Below, one piece after another: positions 7,775 through 14,485 of a stretch of DNA of 18,115 nucleotides. The stretch is from an uncultured Clostridia bacterium. GTDB lineage: Bacteria; Bacillota; Clostridia; Oscillospirales; Acutalibacteraceae. How positions within the stretch are numbered: the stretch's first letter is position 1; every line of letters begins with the position of its first letter. Both the position numbers and the translations under genes were made by a program. The notes under the pieces were generated by a model. It was not told the DNA's origin and searched no databases. It saw only the letters and a program-made list of their open reading frames with translations. Where the stretch lies: NCBI GenBank assembly GCA_945221685.1, contig CALYNN010000009.1, positions 1 to 18,115 of the forward strand, read 5' to 3'.

Positions 7775-7788
7775 TTGTACGGATACAA
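7775..7788 (+). promoter_or_regulatory. Candidate operator upstream of iolG
   Basis: TTGTA and TACAA form an inverted repeat around a CGGA centre. The heptamer ACGGATA also occurs twice, at 7760-7766 and 7779-7785. The elements fall just downstream of the candidate iolG promoter, where a repressor would block transcription. No regulator gene is visible in the window. Confidence 0.3.
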
Positions 7789-7832
7789 ATACTTCGCTCA
7801 ATTCAAAATTATATTTAGTACGAGGTAGAATT

Positions 7833-8846
7833 ATGGAAAAACTTAAAGTCGGTATTATCGGCGCAGGCCGTATCGGTCAGGTACACGCAAAGTCGATTAC
7901 ATACCACATTCCTCAGGCAGAAATCGTTGCTGTTTCCGATATTTTTGCCCAGGGAGCAGAAAAGCTTGCCACAGAGCTTGGCATTCCAAATTGGTACGAG
8001 GATTACCACGAAATTCTCAACAATCCGGAAATTCAGGCGGTGCTTATCTGCTCTTCAACAGATACTCACGCAGACATTGCCATTGAAGCCGCCAAGGCAG
8101 GAAAGCACATTTTCTGCGAAAAGCCGGTTGATTTAACCGTTGCAAAAATCAAGGCTGTTATTGACGCGGTTAATGAAGCAGGCGTTAAGCTTCAAATCGG
8201 CTTCAACAGAAGATATGACCACAACTTTGCTCACATTAAGGATTTGGCAAACAAGGGCAAAATCGGCGAGCTTCAAACTATTAAGATTACCTCCCGCGAC
8301 CCTGAGCCTCCTCCGGTTTCCTATGTTAAGGTATCGGGCGGAATTTTCCTTGATATGACTGTTCACGATTTTGATATGGCTCGCTTTATCGGCGGCGAGG
8401 TTGAGGAGGTTTACGCAAATGCGGCTGTAACCGTTGACCCTGCAATCGGCGAGGCAGGCGATGTTGACACGGCTCTCGTTGCCCTTAAATTTAAGAGCGG
8501 TGCCATCGGCGTTATCGACAACTGCCGCAAGGCAGCCTACGGCTATGACCAAAGGCTTGAGGTGTTCGGCAAAAAGGGCCAGGCAAGTGCCGCCAACGAC
8601 ACTCCCACAAATGTTGAGTTTATTGATGAAAACGGCGCAGTAACCGACAAGCCGCTGTATTTCTTCCTTGAAAGATATATGCAGTCCTTTACAGATGAAA
8701 TGACGGAGTTCATTGACTGCGTGCTTAACGATAAGGAAACAAAGACTACCGTTTACGACGGACTCGAGGCGCTTCGTCTCGGTCTTGCCGCAAAGCTTTC
8801 CGTTGCAGAGCACAGACCTGTTAAGCTTTCCGAAATCGAAGGCTGA
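7833..8846 (+). CDS. iolG: Inositol 2-dehydrogenase (Gfo/Idh/MocA family)
   Basis: NAD-dependent oxidation of myo-inositol to scyllo-inosose (2-keto-myo-inositol), the first step of inositol breakdown. The 337-residue length matches IolG. The Rossmann motif GIIGAGRIGQVHA (7-19) is at the N-terminus, FCEKPVD carries the catalytic Lys (K97), and GIFLDMTVHDFDMARF supplies the D174 and H178 that match the Asp/His pair of B. subtilis IolG. GAGGT at 7822-7826 serves as ribosome site. Gfo/Idh/MocA enzymes oxidise many polyols, so sequence alone would leave doubt, but iolD follows after 25 bp and iolE after that, which fixes the pathway. It is transcribed divergently from the TSCPD-glycosidase operon across a 232-bp gap. 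Confidence 0.92.
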   Translation: MEKLKVGIIGAGRIGQVHAKSITYHIPQAEIVAVSDIFAQGAEKLATELGIPNWYEDYHEILNNPEIQAVLICSSTDTHADIAIEAAKAGKHIFCEKPVDLTVAKIKAVIDAVNEAGVKLQIGFNRRYDHNFAHIKDLANKGKIGELQTIKITSRDPEPPPVSYVKVSGGIFLDMTVHDFDMARFIGGEVEEVYANAAVTVDPAIGEAGDVDTALVALKFKSGAIGVIDNCRKAAYGYDQRLEVFGKKGQASAANDTPTNVEFIDENGAVTDKPLYFFLERYMQSFTDEMTEFIDCVLNDKETKTTVYDGLEALRLGLAAKLSVAEHRPVKLSEIEG

Positions 8847-8871
8847 TAAATAATTTTGAAAGGTTGACAAT

Positions 8872-10725
8872 ATGAAACGAACAAGACTTACAATGTCACA
8901 GGCGCTTGTTCAGTTCCTTGATAATCAGTACATAGAGTGTGACGGCGTTGAAACAAAATTCGTTAGCGGAATTTTCGGAATTTTCGGCCACGGCTGCGTT
9001 GTAGGCGTTGGTCAGGCTCTTGAGCAGGGCGGTCACAATCTTAAATTTTATCAGGGCAAAAACGAGCAGAATATGGCGCTTGCCGCCGTTGCCTATGCAA
9101 AGCAGATGGATCGCAAGGCTATTATTCCCTGCGTATCCTCCATCGGCCCCGGCGCAACAAATATGGTTACAGCCTGCGGCTGTGCCACGGCTAACCGTAT
9201 TCCCTTGCTTGTGCTTCCCGGTGATACCTTTGCCTGCCGCCAGCCCGACCCTGTTTTACAGCAGGCAGAATTTTTTGACAACTACGGCAGAACCGTTACA
9301 GACGCTTTTAAGGGCGTTTGCCACTATTTCGACAGAATTGTTAGACCCGAGCAGCTTATGACTGCCTGCCTTAACGCAATGAGAGTTCTTACCGACCCTG
9401 CAGATACAGGCGCTGTTTGCCTTGCTATGCCGCAGGATGTTGAGGGCGAGGCATACGATTACCCCGACCACTTCCTTGCAAAGCGCGTTTGGCATATGGA
9501 CAGACGCCCCATTTCCTCTGCCCAGCTTTCAAGAGCCGCAGAGCTGATTAAATCCGCAAAGAAGCCTATTATCGTTTGCGGCGGCGGCGTAAGATACAGC
9601 GGTGCCGAAAAGGAGCTTCAGGCTTTGGCTGAAATGTGCAACATTCCAATCAGCGAAACTCAGGCAGGAAAGGGACTTATCGACTGGAAGCATCCGCTGA
9701 ACCTTGGCGGTATCGGTGTAACCGGCGGCAAGGCGGCAAATGTTATCGGTCAGGATGCAGATCTTGTAATCGGTGTAGGCACACGCTTTACCGATTTTAC
9801 AACTGCTTCAAAGTGGCTGTTTAAAGAGGACAGAAAGGCGCTTGGCATTAACATCTGCCCCTTTGACGCATATAAAATGGACGCTGAGGCAATCGTTGCC
9901 GACGCAAAAGAAGCCCTTACCGCACTTATCAGTGCCTGCAAGGACTACAAAACAGATTACACAGACGAGATTTCAAAGGCAAAGGCTGAGTGGGATTCTA
10001 TCGTTGACGAATACTACTCAACCGAGTTAGAGGGCGGATTAAATCAAACCCTTGCCCTTGGAATTATAAACGAATTTATGCCCGACGATGCCGTTGCTTT
10101 AGGCTCGGCAGGCTCCCTCCCCGGTGATATGCAAAGACTGTTCAGACCAAAGGACAGGGGCACATATCATATGGAATACGGTTACTCAAATATGGGCTAC
10201 GAAATTAACGGCGCATTAGGCGCAAAGCTGGCAAAGCCGCAGTCAGAGGTATATACCTTCTGCGGTGACGGCTCCTTCCTTATGGGACACAGCGAGCTTT
10301 ACACAGCCTTGCAGGAGGGACTTAAAATTAATGTCTGCCTGTTTGATAATATGGGAGGGGGTTGTATTGAAAACCTGCAACACCTGCAGGGAACAGACAC
10401 CTTCGGCACCGTATTTAAGGCAAGAAATCCCGTTACCGGTATGCTTGACGGAGCAGATATAGCAATAGACTTTGCAAAAATTGCAGAGGGCTACGGCTGC
10501 AAGGGCTACACCTGCCGCACCTCCGACGAGCTTCGCGCCGCATTAAAGGACGCACAATCGCAGACGGTTCCCTGCCTGTTTGATATTAAGGTACTGCCAA
10601 AAACAATGACTCCCGGCTTTGAGTCCTGGTGGAGAGTGGGCGTTGCCGAGGTATCAAAAAGCGAAACCGTAGCCGCCGCATACGAGGATATGCAGGCTCA
10701 CATTAAGGAAACATTTGACTACTAA
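8872..10725 (+). CDS. iolD: 3D-(3,5/4)-trihydroxycyclohexane-1,2-dione hydrolase, ThDP-dependent
   Basis: Opens the ring of 3D-trihydroxycyclohexane-1,2-dione to 5-deoxy-glucuronate, the third step of the Bacillus-type inositol pathway. The 617 residues show the three-domain layout of ThDP enzymes: an N-terminal Pyr domain with the cofactor-activating Glu in QGKNEQNM (E65), a central domain (about 205-345), and a C-terminal PP domain whose Mg-ThDP motif begins GDGSFLMGHSELY (465 onward) and ends near CLFDNMGGG. IPCVSSIGPGATNMVTACG is typical of IolD. Length is close to that of characterised IolD (about 637). The ribosome site AAAGG sits in TTTTGAAAGGT, a context repeated almost exactly before iolE. 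It could be confused with acetolactate synthase, but the operon and the long N-terminal extension favour IolD. Confidence 0.94.
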   Translation: MKRTRLTMSQALVQFLDNQYIECDGVETKFVSGIFGIFGHGCVVGVGQALEQGGHNLKFYQGKNEQNMALAAVAYAKQMDRKAIIPCVSSIGPGATNMVTACGCATANRIPLLVLPGDTFACRQPDPVLQQAEFFDNYGRTVTDAFKGVCHYFDRIVRPEQLMTACLNAMRVLTDPADTGAVCLAMPQDVEGEAYDYPDHFLAKRVWHMDRRPISSAQLSRAAELIKSAKKPIIVCGGGVRYSGAEKELQALAEMCNIPISETQAGKGLIDWKHPLNLGGIGVTGGKAANVIGQDADLVIGVGTRFTDFTTASKWLFKEDRKALGINICPFDAYKMDAEAIVADAKEALTALISACKDYKTDYTDEISKAKAEWDSIVDEYYSTELEGGLNQTLALGIINEFMPDDAVALGSAGSLPGDMQRLFRPKDRGTYHMEYGYSNMGYEINGALGAKLAKPQSEVYTFCGDGSFLMGHSELYTALQEGLKINVCLFDNMGGGCIENLQHLQGTDTFGTVFKARNPVTGMLDGADIAIDFAKIAEGYGCKGYTCRTSDELRAALKDAQSQTVPCLFDIKVLPKTMTPGFESWWRVGVAEVSKSETVAAAYEDMQAHIKETFDY

Positions 10726-10730
10726 TTTTT

Positions 10731-10736
10731 GAAAGG
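10731..10736 (+). promoter_or_regulatory. Ribosome binding site deciding the iolE start
   Basis: GAAAGG lies 10 bases before the ATG at 10747. An in-frame TTG at 10729 overlaps this site and is therefore not the start. The same TTTTGAAAGGT context precedes iolD. Confidence 0.8.
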
Positions 10737-10746
10737 TAATAATAAT

Positions 10747-11646
10747 ATGCTTGATAAAAATAAAGTAAAGCTGGCTATCGCGCCTATCGGCTGGACCAAC
10801 GACGATATGCCCGATTTGGGAGCAGAAAACACCTTTGAGCAGTGCATAAGCGAAATGGCTCTTGCAGGCTTTAAGGGCAGTGAAATCGGCAACAAATACC
10901 CAAGCGACCCCGATGTGCTTAAAAAATATTTGGATATAAGAGGACTTCAGATTTGTAACGCTTGGTTTTCTTCATTCCTTACCTCCAAGCCATACGAGGA
11001 AACAATTGAGGCATTTAAGGCTCACTGCGACAAGCTTTATAAATTAGGCGCCAAGGTTATCGGCGCTTCCGAGCAGGGCAACTCAATTCAGGGCTGTCTT
11101 GATAAATCCATTCTTGACGAAAAGCCAAGCTATACAGACGAGCAATGGGCAACCGTTGCAAAGGGCTTCAACGAAATGGGCGAATACGCAAGAAGCAAGG
11201 GTATGTATTTCACTGTTCATCACCATATGGGTACAGGCGTACAGACTGTTGAGGAAATTGATAAGCTTATGGAGCTTACCGACCCTGAGCTTGTTTATCT
11301 TCTTTTCGACTCAGGTCACCTGACCTTTGCCGGCATTGACCCTGTTCCCGTGCTTAAAAAATACATAAACAGAATTAAGCATGTTCATCTTAAGGATGTA
11401 AGACTTGATGTATATAACAATCAGGTTGTGCCTAACCATATGTCCTTCCTCGACGCAGTAAGAGCCGGTGTATTTACCGTGCCCGGCGACGGCGATGTTG
11501 ACTTCAAGCCGATTTTTGATGTGCTTGAGGAAAACGGCTACGAGGGATGGGTTGTTGTTGAAGCAGAGCAGGACCCTGCAAAAGCAAATCCGTTTGAATA
11601 CGCCGTTAAGGCAAGAAAATATATTGCCGAAAATACAGGTCTTTAA
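10747..11646 (+). CDS. iolE: Inosose dehydratase (2-keto-myo-inositol dehydratase)
   Basis: Dehydrates scyllo-inosose to 3D-(3,5/4)-trihydroxycyclohexane-1,2-dione, linking the IolG product to the IolD substrate. It belongs to the xylose-isomerase-like TIM-barrel superfamily. From the ATG at 10747 the protein has 299 residues, the usual IolE length; the in-frame TTG at 10729 would add six residues that encode the ribosome site. IAPIGWTNDDMPDLG at the start is a family signature. Likely metal ligands lie in LLFDSGH (about 185-191), HVHLKD (212-217) and VVEAEQD (270-276). It is third in iolG-iolD-iolE. No iolB, iolC, iolJ, iolA or transporter gene follows; the next genes are convergent ribosomal protein genes. 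Confidence 0.94.
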   Translation: MLDKNKVKLAIAPIGWTNDDMPDLGAENTFEQCISEMALAGFKGSEIGNKYPSDPDVLKKYLDIRGLQICNAWFSSFLTSKPYEETIEAFKAHCDKLYKLGAKVIGASEQGNSIQGCLDKSILDEKPSYTDEQWATVAKGFNEMGEYARSKGMYFTVHHHMGTGVQTVEEIDKLMELTDPELVYLLFDSGHLTFAGIDPVPVLKKYINRIKHVHLKDVRLDVYNNQVVPNHMSFLDAVRAGVFTVPGDGDVDFKPIFDVLEENGYEGWVVVEAEQDPAKANPFEYAVKARKYIAENTGL

Positions 11647-11673
11647 TATTTACACAAACGAATAAAGATAGCA

Positions 11674-11708
11674 AAGCCGCCGCTGACAAAAATAATCAGC
11701 GGCGGCTT
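11674..11708 (+). terminator. Hairpin after iolE, likely terminator
   Basis: A GC-rich perfect 13-bp stem (11674-11686 with 11696-11708, core GCCGCCGCTGA) has a 9-base loop and lies 27 bases after the iolE stop. No continuous T run follows on either strand, so it may pause or protect RNA rather than terminate alone. Confidence 0.55.
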
Positions 11709-11835
11709 CACTTTGGTTGATGAATGAAAACTCGCATTATGACTCTTAAATATATAGTGTTAAAAGTCGGCAAAGGTAACGCGAAGTTTACGGATTGTTC
11801 ACAATTAACATTATATTTTATTATATGCAAACGAC

Positions 11836-11872
11836 AAAAAAGCAACGGATTATTAGACAAATCCGTTGCTTT
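11836..11872 (-). terminator. Terminator of rpsF-ssb-rpsR, possibly bidirectional
   Basis: A 12-13-bp stem (11839-11851 with 11860-11872, core AGCAACGGAT) is followed on the minus strand by six T residues (11836-11841 as A on the plus strand), 17 bases after the rpsR stop. On the plus strand the stem is followed by a T-rich stretch to about 11882, so it could also back up the iol terminator. Confidence 0.8.
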
Positions 11873-11888
11873 GCTTTCTTTAAAATAA

Positions 11889-12128
11889 TCAGTCAGCAGT
11901 GTAAGGGAGAATTGCGATATGTCTTGCTCTCTTAATTGCTGTGGTAAGCTCTCTCTGGTGCTTTGCACAAGTGCCTGTTACACGGCGGGGAAGAATTTTT
12001 GCTCTTTCGGAAACAAATCTCTTAAGTCTTGTAACATCTTTGTAGTCGATTTCATCAACCTTTTCTACACAGAAAACGCATACCTTTTTACGGCTCTTGC
12101 GAGGGCCGTTAGCCTTGTTGTATGCCAT
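11889..12128 (-). CDS. rpsR: 30S ribosomal protein S18, zinc-binding type
   Basis: A small-subunit protein that binds 16S rRNA as a heterodimer with S6. It has 79 residues with the basic N-terminus KANGPRKSRKK, the core DVTRLKRFVSERAKILPRR, and HQRELTTAIKRARHIAILPY at the C-terminus. C17, C20 and C54 with H57 give the metal-binding version; many bacteria carry or also carry a cysteine-free paralogue. AAAGGAGG precedes the ATG. It is the last gene of rpsF-ssb-rpsR, with 14 bp between it and ssb. Confidence 0.98.
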   Translation of the reverse strand: MAYNKANGPRKSRKKVCVFCVEKVDEIDYKDVTRLKRFVSERAKILPRRVTGTCAKHQRELTTAIKRARHIAILPYTAD

Positions 12129-12142
12129 AGTGGTTTCCTCCT

Positions 12143-12574
12143 TTAAAATGGTAAATCATCGTCATCATCAACGATTTCTTCAAAATCTGAATTATCAGCA
12201 CTGGCGTAGCTTGGCGCCGGCTGTGCGAATGCAGGGTTTCCCGTGTTACTTTCTGCCTTTGAGCCGCAGAAGGAAACATTGTTTGCCAAAACCTCAACCT
12301 GCTTTCTGTTGTTGCCGTCCTTATCGGTATAATTACTTGTTTGAATTGTACCCTCAACGGCAATCATAGAGCCTTTGTGGAAATAGCGGGAAATAAATTC
12401 TGCTGTTTGCCTCCAAGCAACACAGTCAATGAAATCCGCCTGTCTTTCTGCGCCCGACTTTTGATAATTTCTGTCGCAGGCAACCTGAAAACGAAGAACG
12501 GAAACACCGCTTGGTGTTGTGCGAAGCTCGGGTTCATAGGTAAGTCTGCCCATGAGTGCAACAATATTAATCAT
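12143..12574 (-). CDS. ssb: Single-stranded DNA-binding protein
   Basis: Coats single-stranded DNA during replication and repair and recruits partners through its acidic tail. It has 143 residues. The OB fold spans about 1-105, with MINIVALMGRLTYEPELR at the start and DFIDCVAWRQTAEFISRYF in the core. A short flexible linker leads to the classic tip DDDDDLPF. AAGGAGG overlaps the rpsF stop, so the two genes are probably translationally coupled. The position between rpsF and rpsR is the conserved Firmicutes order. Confidence 0.98.
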   Translation of the reverse strand: MINIVALMGRLTYEPELRTTPSGVSVLRFQVACDRNYQKSGAERQADFIDCVAWRQTAEFISRYFHKGSMIAVEGTIQTSNYTDKDGNNRKQVEVLANNVSFCGSKAESNTGNPAFAQPAPSYASADNSDFEEIVDDDDDLPF

Positions 12575-12588
12575 TGTAGTTCTCCTCC

Positions 12589-12879
12589 TTATTCGCCTTT
12601 AGCAACGATAAGTGAGCGAAGAACGCCGTCTGTAATATTGATTACACGGTCAAGCTCTGCAGGGAAGCTCTCATCGCAAGAGAATTTGATAATCATGTAA
12701 TAGCCCTCGTTTTCGTAGTTGATAGGATATGCGAGCTTGCGCTTACCCCATGTTTCAACTTCGCTAAGAGTGCCATTCTTTTCGATGAGTTCCGTGAACT
12801 TTTCTTTAAGAAGCTCAACTGTATCCTCTCCGTTAGCAAGAGAGAAAACCAATACGATCTCATAATTCCTTAATGCCAT
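12589..12879 (-). CDS. rpsF: 30S ribosomal protein S6
   Basis: A small-subunit protein that pairs with S18. The 96 residues match the family length, with MALRNYEIVLVF at the start, TWGKRKLAYPINYENEGYYMIIKF in the middle and DGVLRSLIVAKGE at the end. It has no C-terminal acidic extension such as the glutamate tail of E. coli S6. GGAGG lies about 8 bases before the ATG. It is the first gene of the operon, downstream of a perfect promoter and an approximately 70-base leader with several hairpins. Confidence 0.98.
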   Translation of the reverse strand: MALRNYEIVLVFSLANGEDTVELLKEKFTELIEKNGTLSEVETWGKRKLAYPINYENEGYYMIIKFSCDESFPAELDRVINITDGVLRSLIVAKGE

Positions 12880-12907
12880 TCTTTGTTACCTCCTTCTGGT
12901 CATAATG

Positions 12908-12951
12908 GCCTGCTATCTCTGCAGGCAAGGATTTGCCTTGTTATTTAAGGC
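12908..12951 (-). promoter_or_regulatory. Structured leader of rpsF with three overlapping hairpins
   Basis: Three short stems follow one another in the minus-strand leader: 12935-12951 (GCCTT/AAGGC), 12923-12938 (AGGCAA/TTGCCT) and 12908-12926 (GCCTGC/GCAGGC). Neighbours share bases, so the middle one excludes the outer two. An S6:S18 autoregulatory element is expected here from other bacteria, but I do not see its conserved CCG. Confidence 0.45.
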
Positions 12952-12957
12952 TTTGAT

Positions 12958-12986
12958 ATTATAACAAACTAAACGCACCCTGTCAA
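12958..12986 (-). promoter_or_regulatory. Consensus sigma-A promoter of rpsF-ssb-rpsR
   Basis: On the minus strand, a perfect TTGACA (12981-12986) and a perfect TATAAT (12958-12963) are separated by 17 bases. A TG one base before the -10 adds an extended -10 element. Such strength fits a ribosomal protein operon. Transcription should begin near 12951. Confidence 0.93.
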
Positions 12987-13024
12987 GAAAAAGTTTATAA
13001 GCCAAGGCGTGTTCGGTTAATATC

Positions 13025-13690
13025 CTAATCAATATACTTTAAAACATCAATAATATTTTCGATTACGGGAACATCGTTTCTCAAATCACGGTCCTTAAAC
13101 CAGCCGAAGTTCATTCGAATTGCCTTCATTCCTGCCGACAATGCGCCCTGAATATCGTTAACGGGGTGGTCGCCCACATAAACACATTCCTGCGTATTAA
13201 GACCGAGCTTATCAGCAGTGTACCTAAATAGCTCCGGGTCCGGCTTATGCACTCCCACATCACCGCTTACCACAACTATATCGCAATAGGGGCGGAGTCC
13301 GCTGGTGTCCATTTTATGATTTTGCAGATATGAGGGGCCGTTTGTAACAACGCCTACGATATACCCTCTTTTTTTCAACTCCTTAAGCAGCTTAACGGAC
13401 TCGGGAAAAATAACATTATGGTCGCCGAAGGTGGTGTCGTAATGCTCGGCAAGCACAGCTGCGTCGGGAGCATTTTTCCATTTCCAGCTTTTTACAAGGT
13501 CTGCGTACCATTTTTCTCTGTCAACATAGCCGCCGTTGCCCGTTACGCGCATTTCCTCTTTTCTTCTTTCACGCTCCTCGCCCTTAATGTCGGGCAAAAA
13601 GGTGTCGAAAAAGGTATCCATATATTTTTCAAACGCCGCAGTTCTGTCCTGCAGGGTTTCATCAAAATCAAATAATACTGCTTTTATCAT
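13025..13690 (-). CDS. HAD-superfamily phosphatase
   Basis: A 221-residue haloacid-dehalogenase-type hydrolase with an alpha-helical cap. Motif I is DFDETLQD (nucleophile D8, acid/base D10), motif II is VVTNG (T116), motif III is K149 in VHKPDPELF, and motif IV is GDHPVNDI (D174, D179). This places it with phosphoglycolate phosphatase/YjjG-like enzymes. The substrate is not evident; family members cleave phosphoglycolate, nucleotide monophosphates, sugar phosphates or FMN. Its first 23 bases overlap the 3' end of ribF in another frame, and no good ribosome site is seen, so it is probably translationally coupled to ribF. That invites, but does not prove, a link to flavin phosphates. It is the last gene of the infB-side operon. 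Confidence 0.88.
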   Translation of the reverse strand: MIKAVLFDFDETLQDRTAAFEKYMDTFFDTFLPDIKGEERERRKEEMRVTGNGGYVDREKWYADLVKSWKWKNAPDAAVLAEHYDTTFGDHNVIFPESVKLLKELKKRGYIVGVVTNGPSYLQNHKMDTSGLRPYCDIVVVSGDVGVHKPDPELFRYTADKLGLNTQECVYVGDHPVNDIQGALSAGMKAIRMNFGWFKDRDLRNDVPVIENIIDVLKYID

Positions 13691-14483
13691 AGTTTAACTG
13701 CTTTTTCAGTTCATCAAGTGATGAAAATTCCTTTTCTTCTCTTAAATATTTAATAAGCTCTATTCTGATTGTTTCGCCGTAAAGGTCGCCGTTATAATCA
13801 AAAATATGAGTTTCGCAAAGAGTATCATCTACCCTCCAGGTAGGTCTTATGCCGATATTTGTAAATGCCTTATACTCCCTGCCGCCCACAAACGCACGGC
13901 TTTCGTAAACGCCGTATTTAATATCCGTAAGACTTGCGGGATAGTGCTGATTAATTGTGGGAAAGCCGATTGTTCTGCCTCGCCTGTCGCCTGTAATTAC
14001 AGGTGCTTCAAAGGTGAAATTGTAGCCAAGCATTTCGTTTGCTTTTTCAATTTCGCCCTGAGCGATTGCCTTTCTTATTCTTGTTGAGGAAATCGGCTCG
14101 CCGTCAAAATCAAGATGCTCAAGAATTCTTACCCAAACATCCTTTTTTTCAAGATAATTTCGCAAATCCATTGCCGACCAGCCGGCATTCCTGCCAAAGC
14201 GAAAATTAAAGCCGCACAAAATCATTCCTGCCTTAAATCTGCCGAGGAGGATTGATTCAATAAATTCCTCGCCCGAAAGATTTTTTATTTCGTTAAAATC
14301 GGCAAAAACCGTTTGGGGATAGCGGCGTTCAAAAATACTTTTTTGAAGCAGGGAAAACCTGTTGTTAACACAGTAAATAACCGTGTTTTCCGCACCGGTA
14401 ATAACAGTTTTATGGGCGCGGTGCATACCGTCAAAATCCCCTAACGCAACGGCTATTCTTTTTTTCTCTGTTTCCTTTTTCAT
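13668..14483 (-). CDS. ribF: Bifunctional riboflavin kinase / FAD synthetase
   Basis: Phosphorylates riboflavin to FMN and adenylates FMN to FAD. The N-terminal nucleotidyltransferase domain (about 1-155) shows GDFDGMHRAHK (15-25), CGFNFRFGRNAG (90-101) and ISSTRIRKAI (131-140). The C-terminal kinase domain (about 160-265) shows GRTIGFPTIN (169-178), KYGVY, TNIGIRPT and THIFDYNGDLYG. At 271 residues it is shorter than the usual roughly 310. In the adenylyltransferase signature the normal HxGH reads HRAH (21-24), with Ala replacing Gly. The ATG is 2 bp after the truB stop (TAGCTATG), without a clear ribosome site, so it is probably coupled to truB. Order truB-ribF is conserved in Firmicutes. 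Confidence 0.95.
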   Translation of the reverse strand: MKKETEKKRIAVALGDFDGMHRAHKTVITGAENTVIYCVNNRFSLLQKSIFERRYPQTVFADFNEIKNLSGEEFIESILLGRFKAGMILCGFNFRFGRNAGWSAMDLRNYLEKKDVWVRILEHLDFDGEPISSTRIRKAIAQGEIEKANEMLGYNFTFEAPVITGDRRGRTIGFPTINQHYPASLTDIKYGVYESRAFVGGREYKAFTNIGIRPTWRVDDTLCETHIFDYNGDLYGETIRIELIKYLREEKEFSSLDELKKQLNYDKSSII

Positions 14484-14485
14484 AG

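Noticed and set aside
8133..8870. A 245-codon open frame on the minus strand, opposite iolG
   Set aside because: Fully antisense to a confident gene, without a recognisable motif; a by-product of codon bias.
8872..10725. Acetolactate synthase (ilvB) for the ThDP enzyme
   Set aside because: The NEQNM and SSIGPGATNMVTACG motifs, the longer N-terminus and the position between iolG and iolE fit IolD better.
10729..10746. TTG at 10729 as the start of iolE
   Set aside because: The six extra codons are the ribosome site itself; the ATG at 10747 gives the normal 299-residue length.
11709..11835. Promoter-like AT-rich sequences between the convergent hairpins
   Set aside because: TATAAT-like strings occur by chance in such AT-rich DNA; no paired -35 with proper spacing and no gene downstream.
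12880..12957. Classical S6:S18 riboregulatory motif in the rpsF leader
   Set aside because: The conserved CCG of the published motif is absent from the leader, so only a generic structured leader is called.
12987..13024. Terminator after the HAD phosphatase gene
   Set aside because: Only a four-pair weak stem (CCGA/TTGG) precedes a T run. The region overlaps the rpsF upstream sequence, and read-through cannot be judged.
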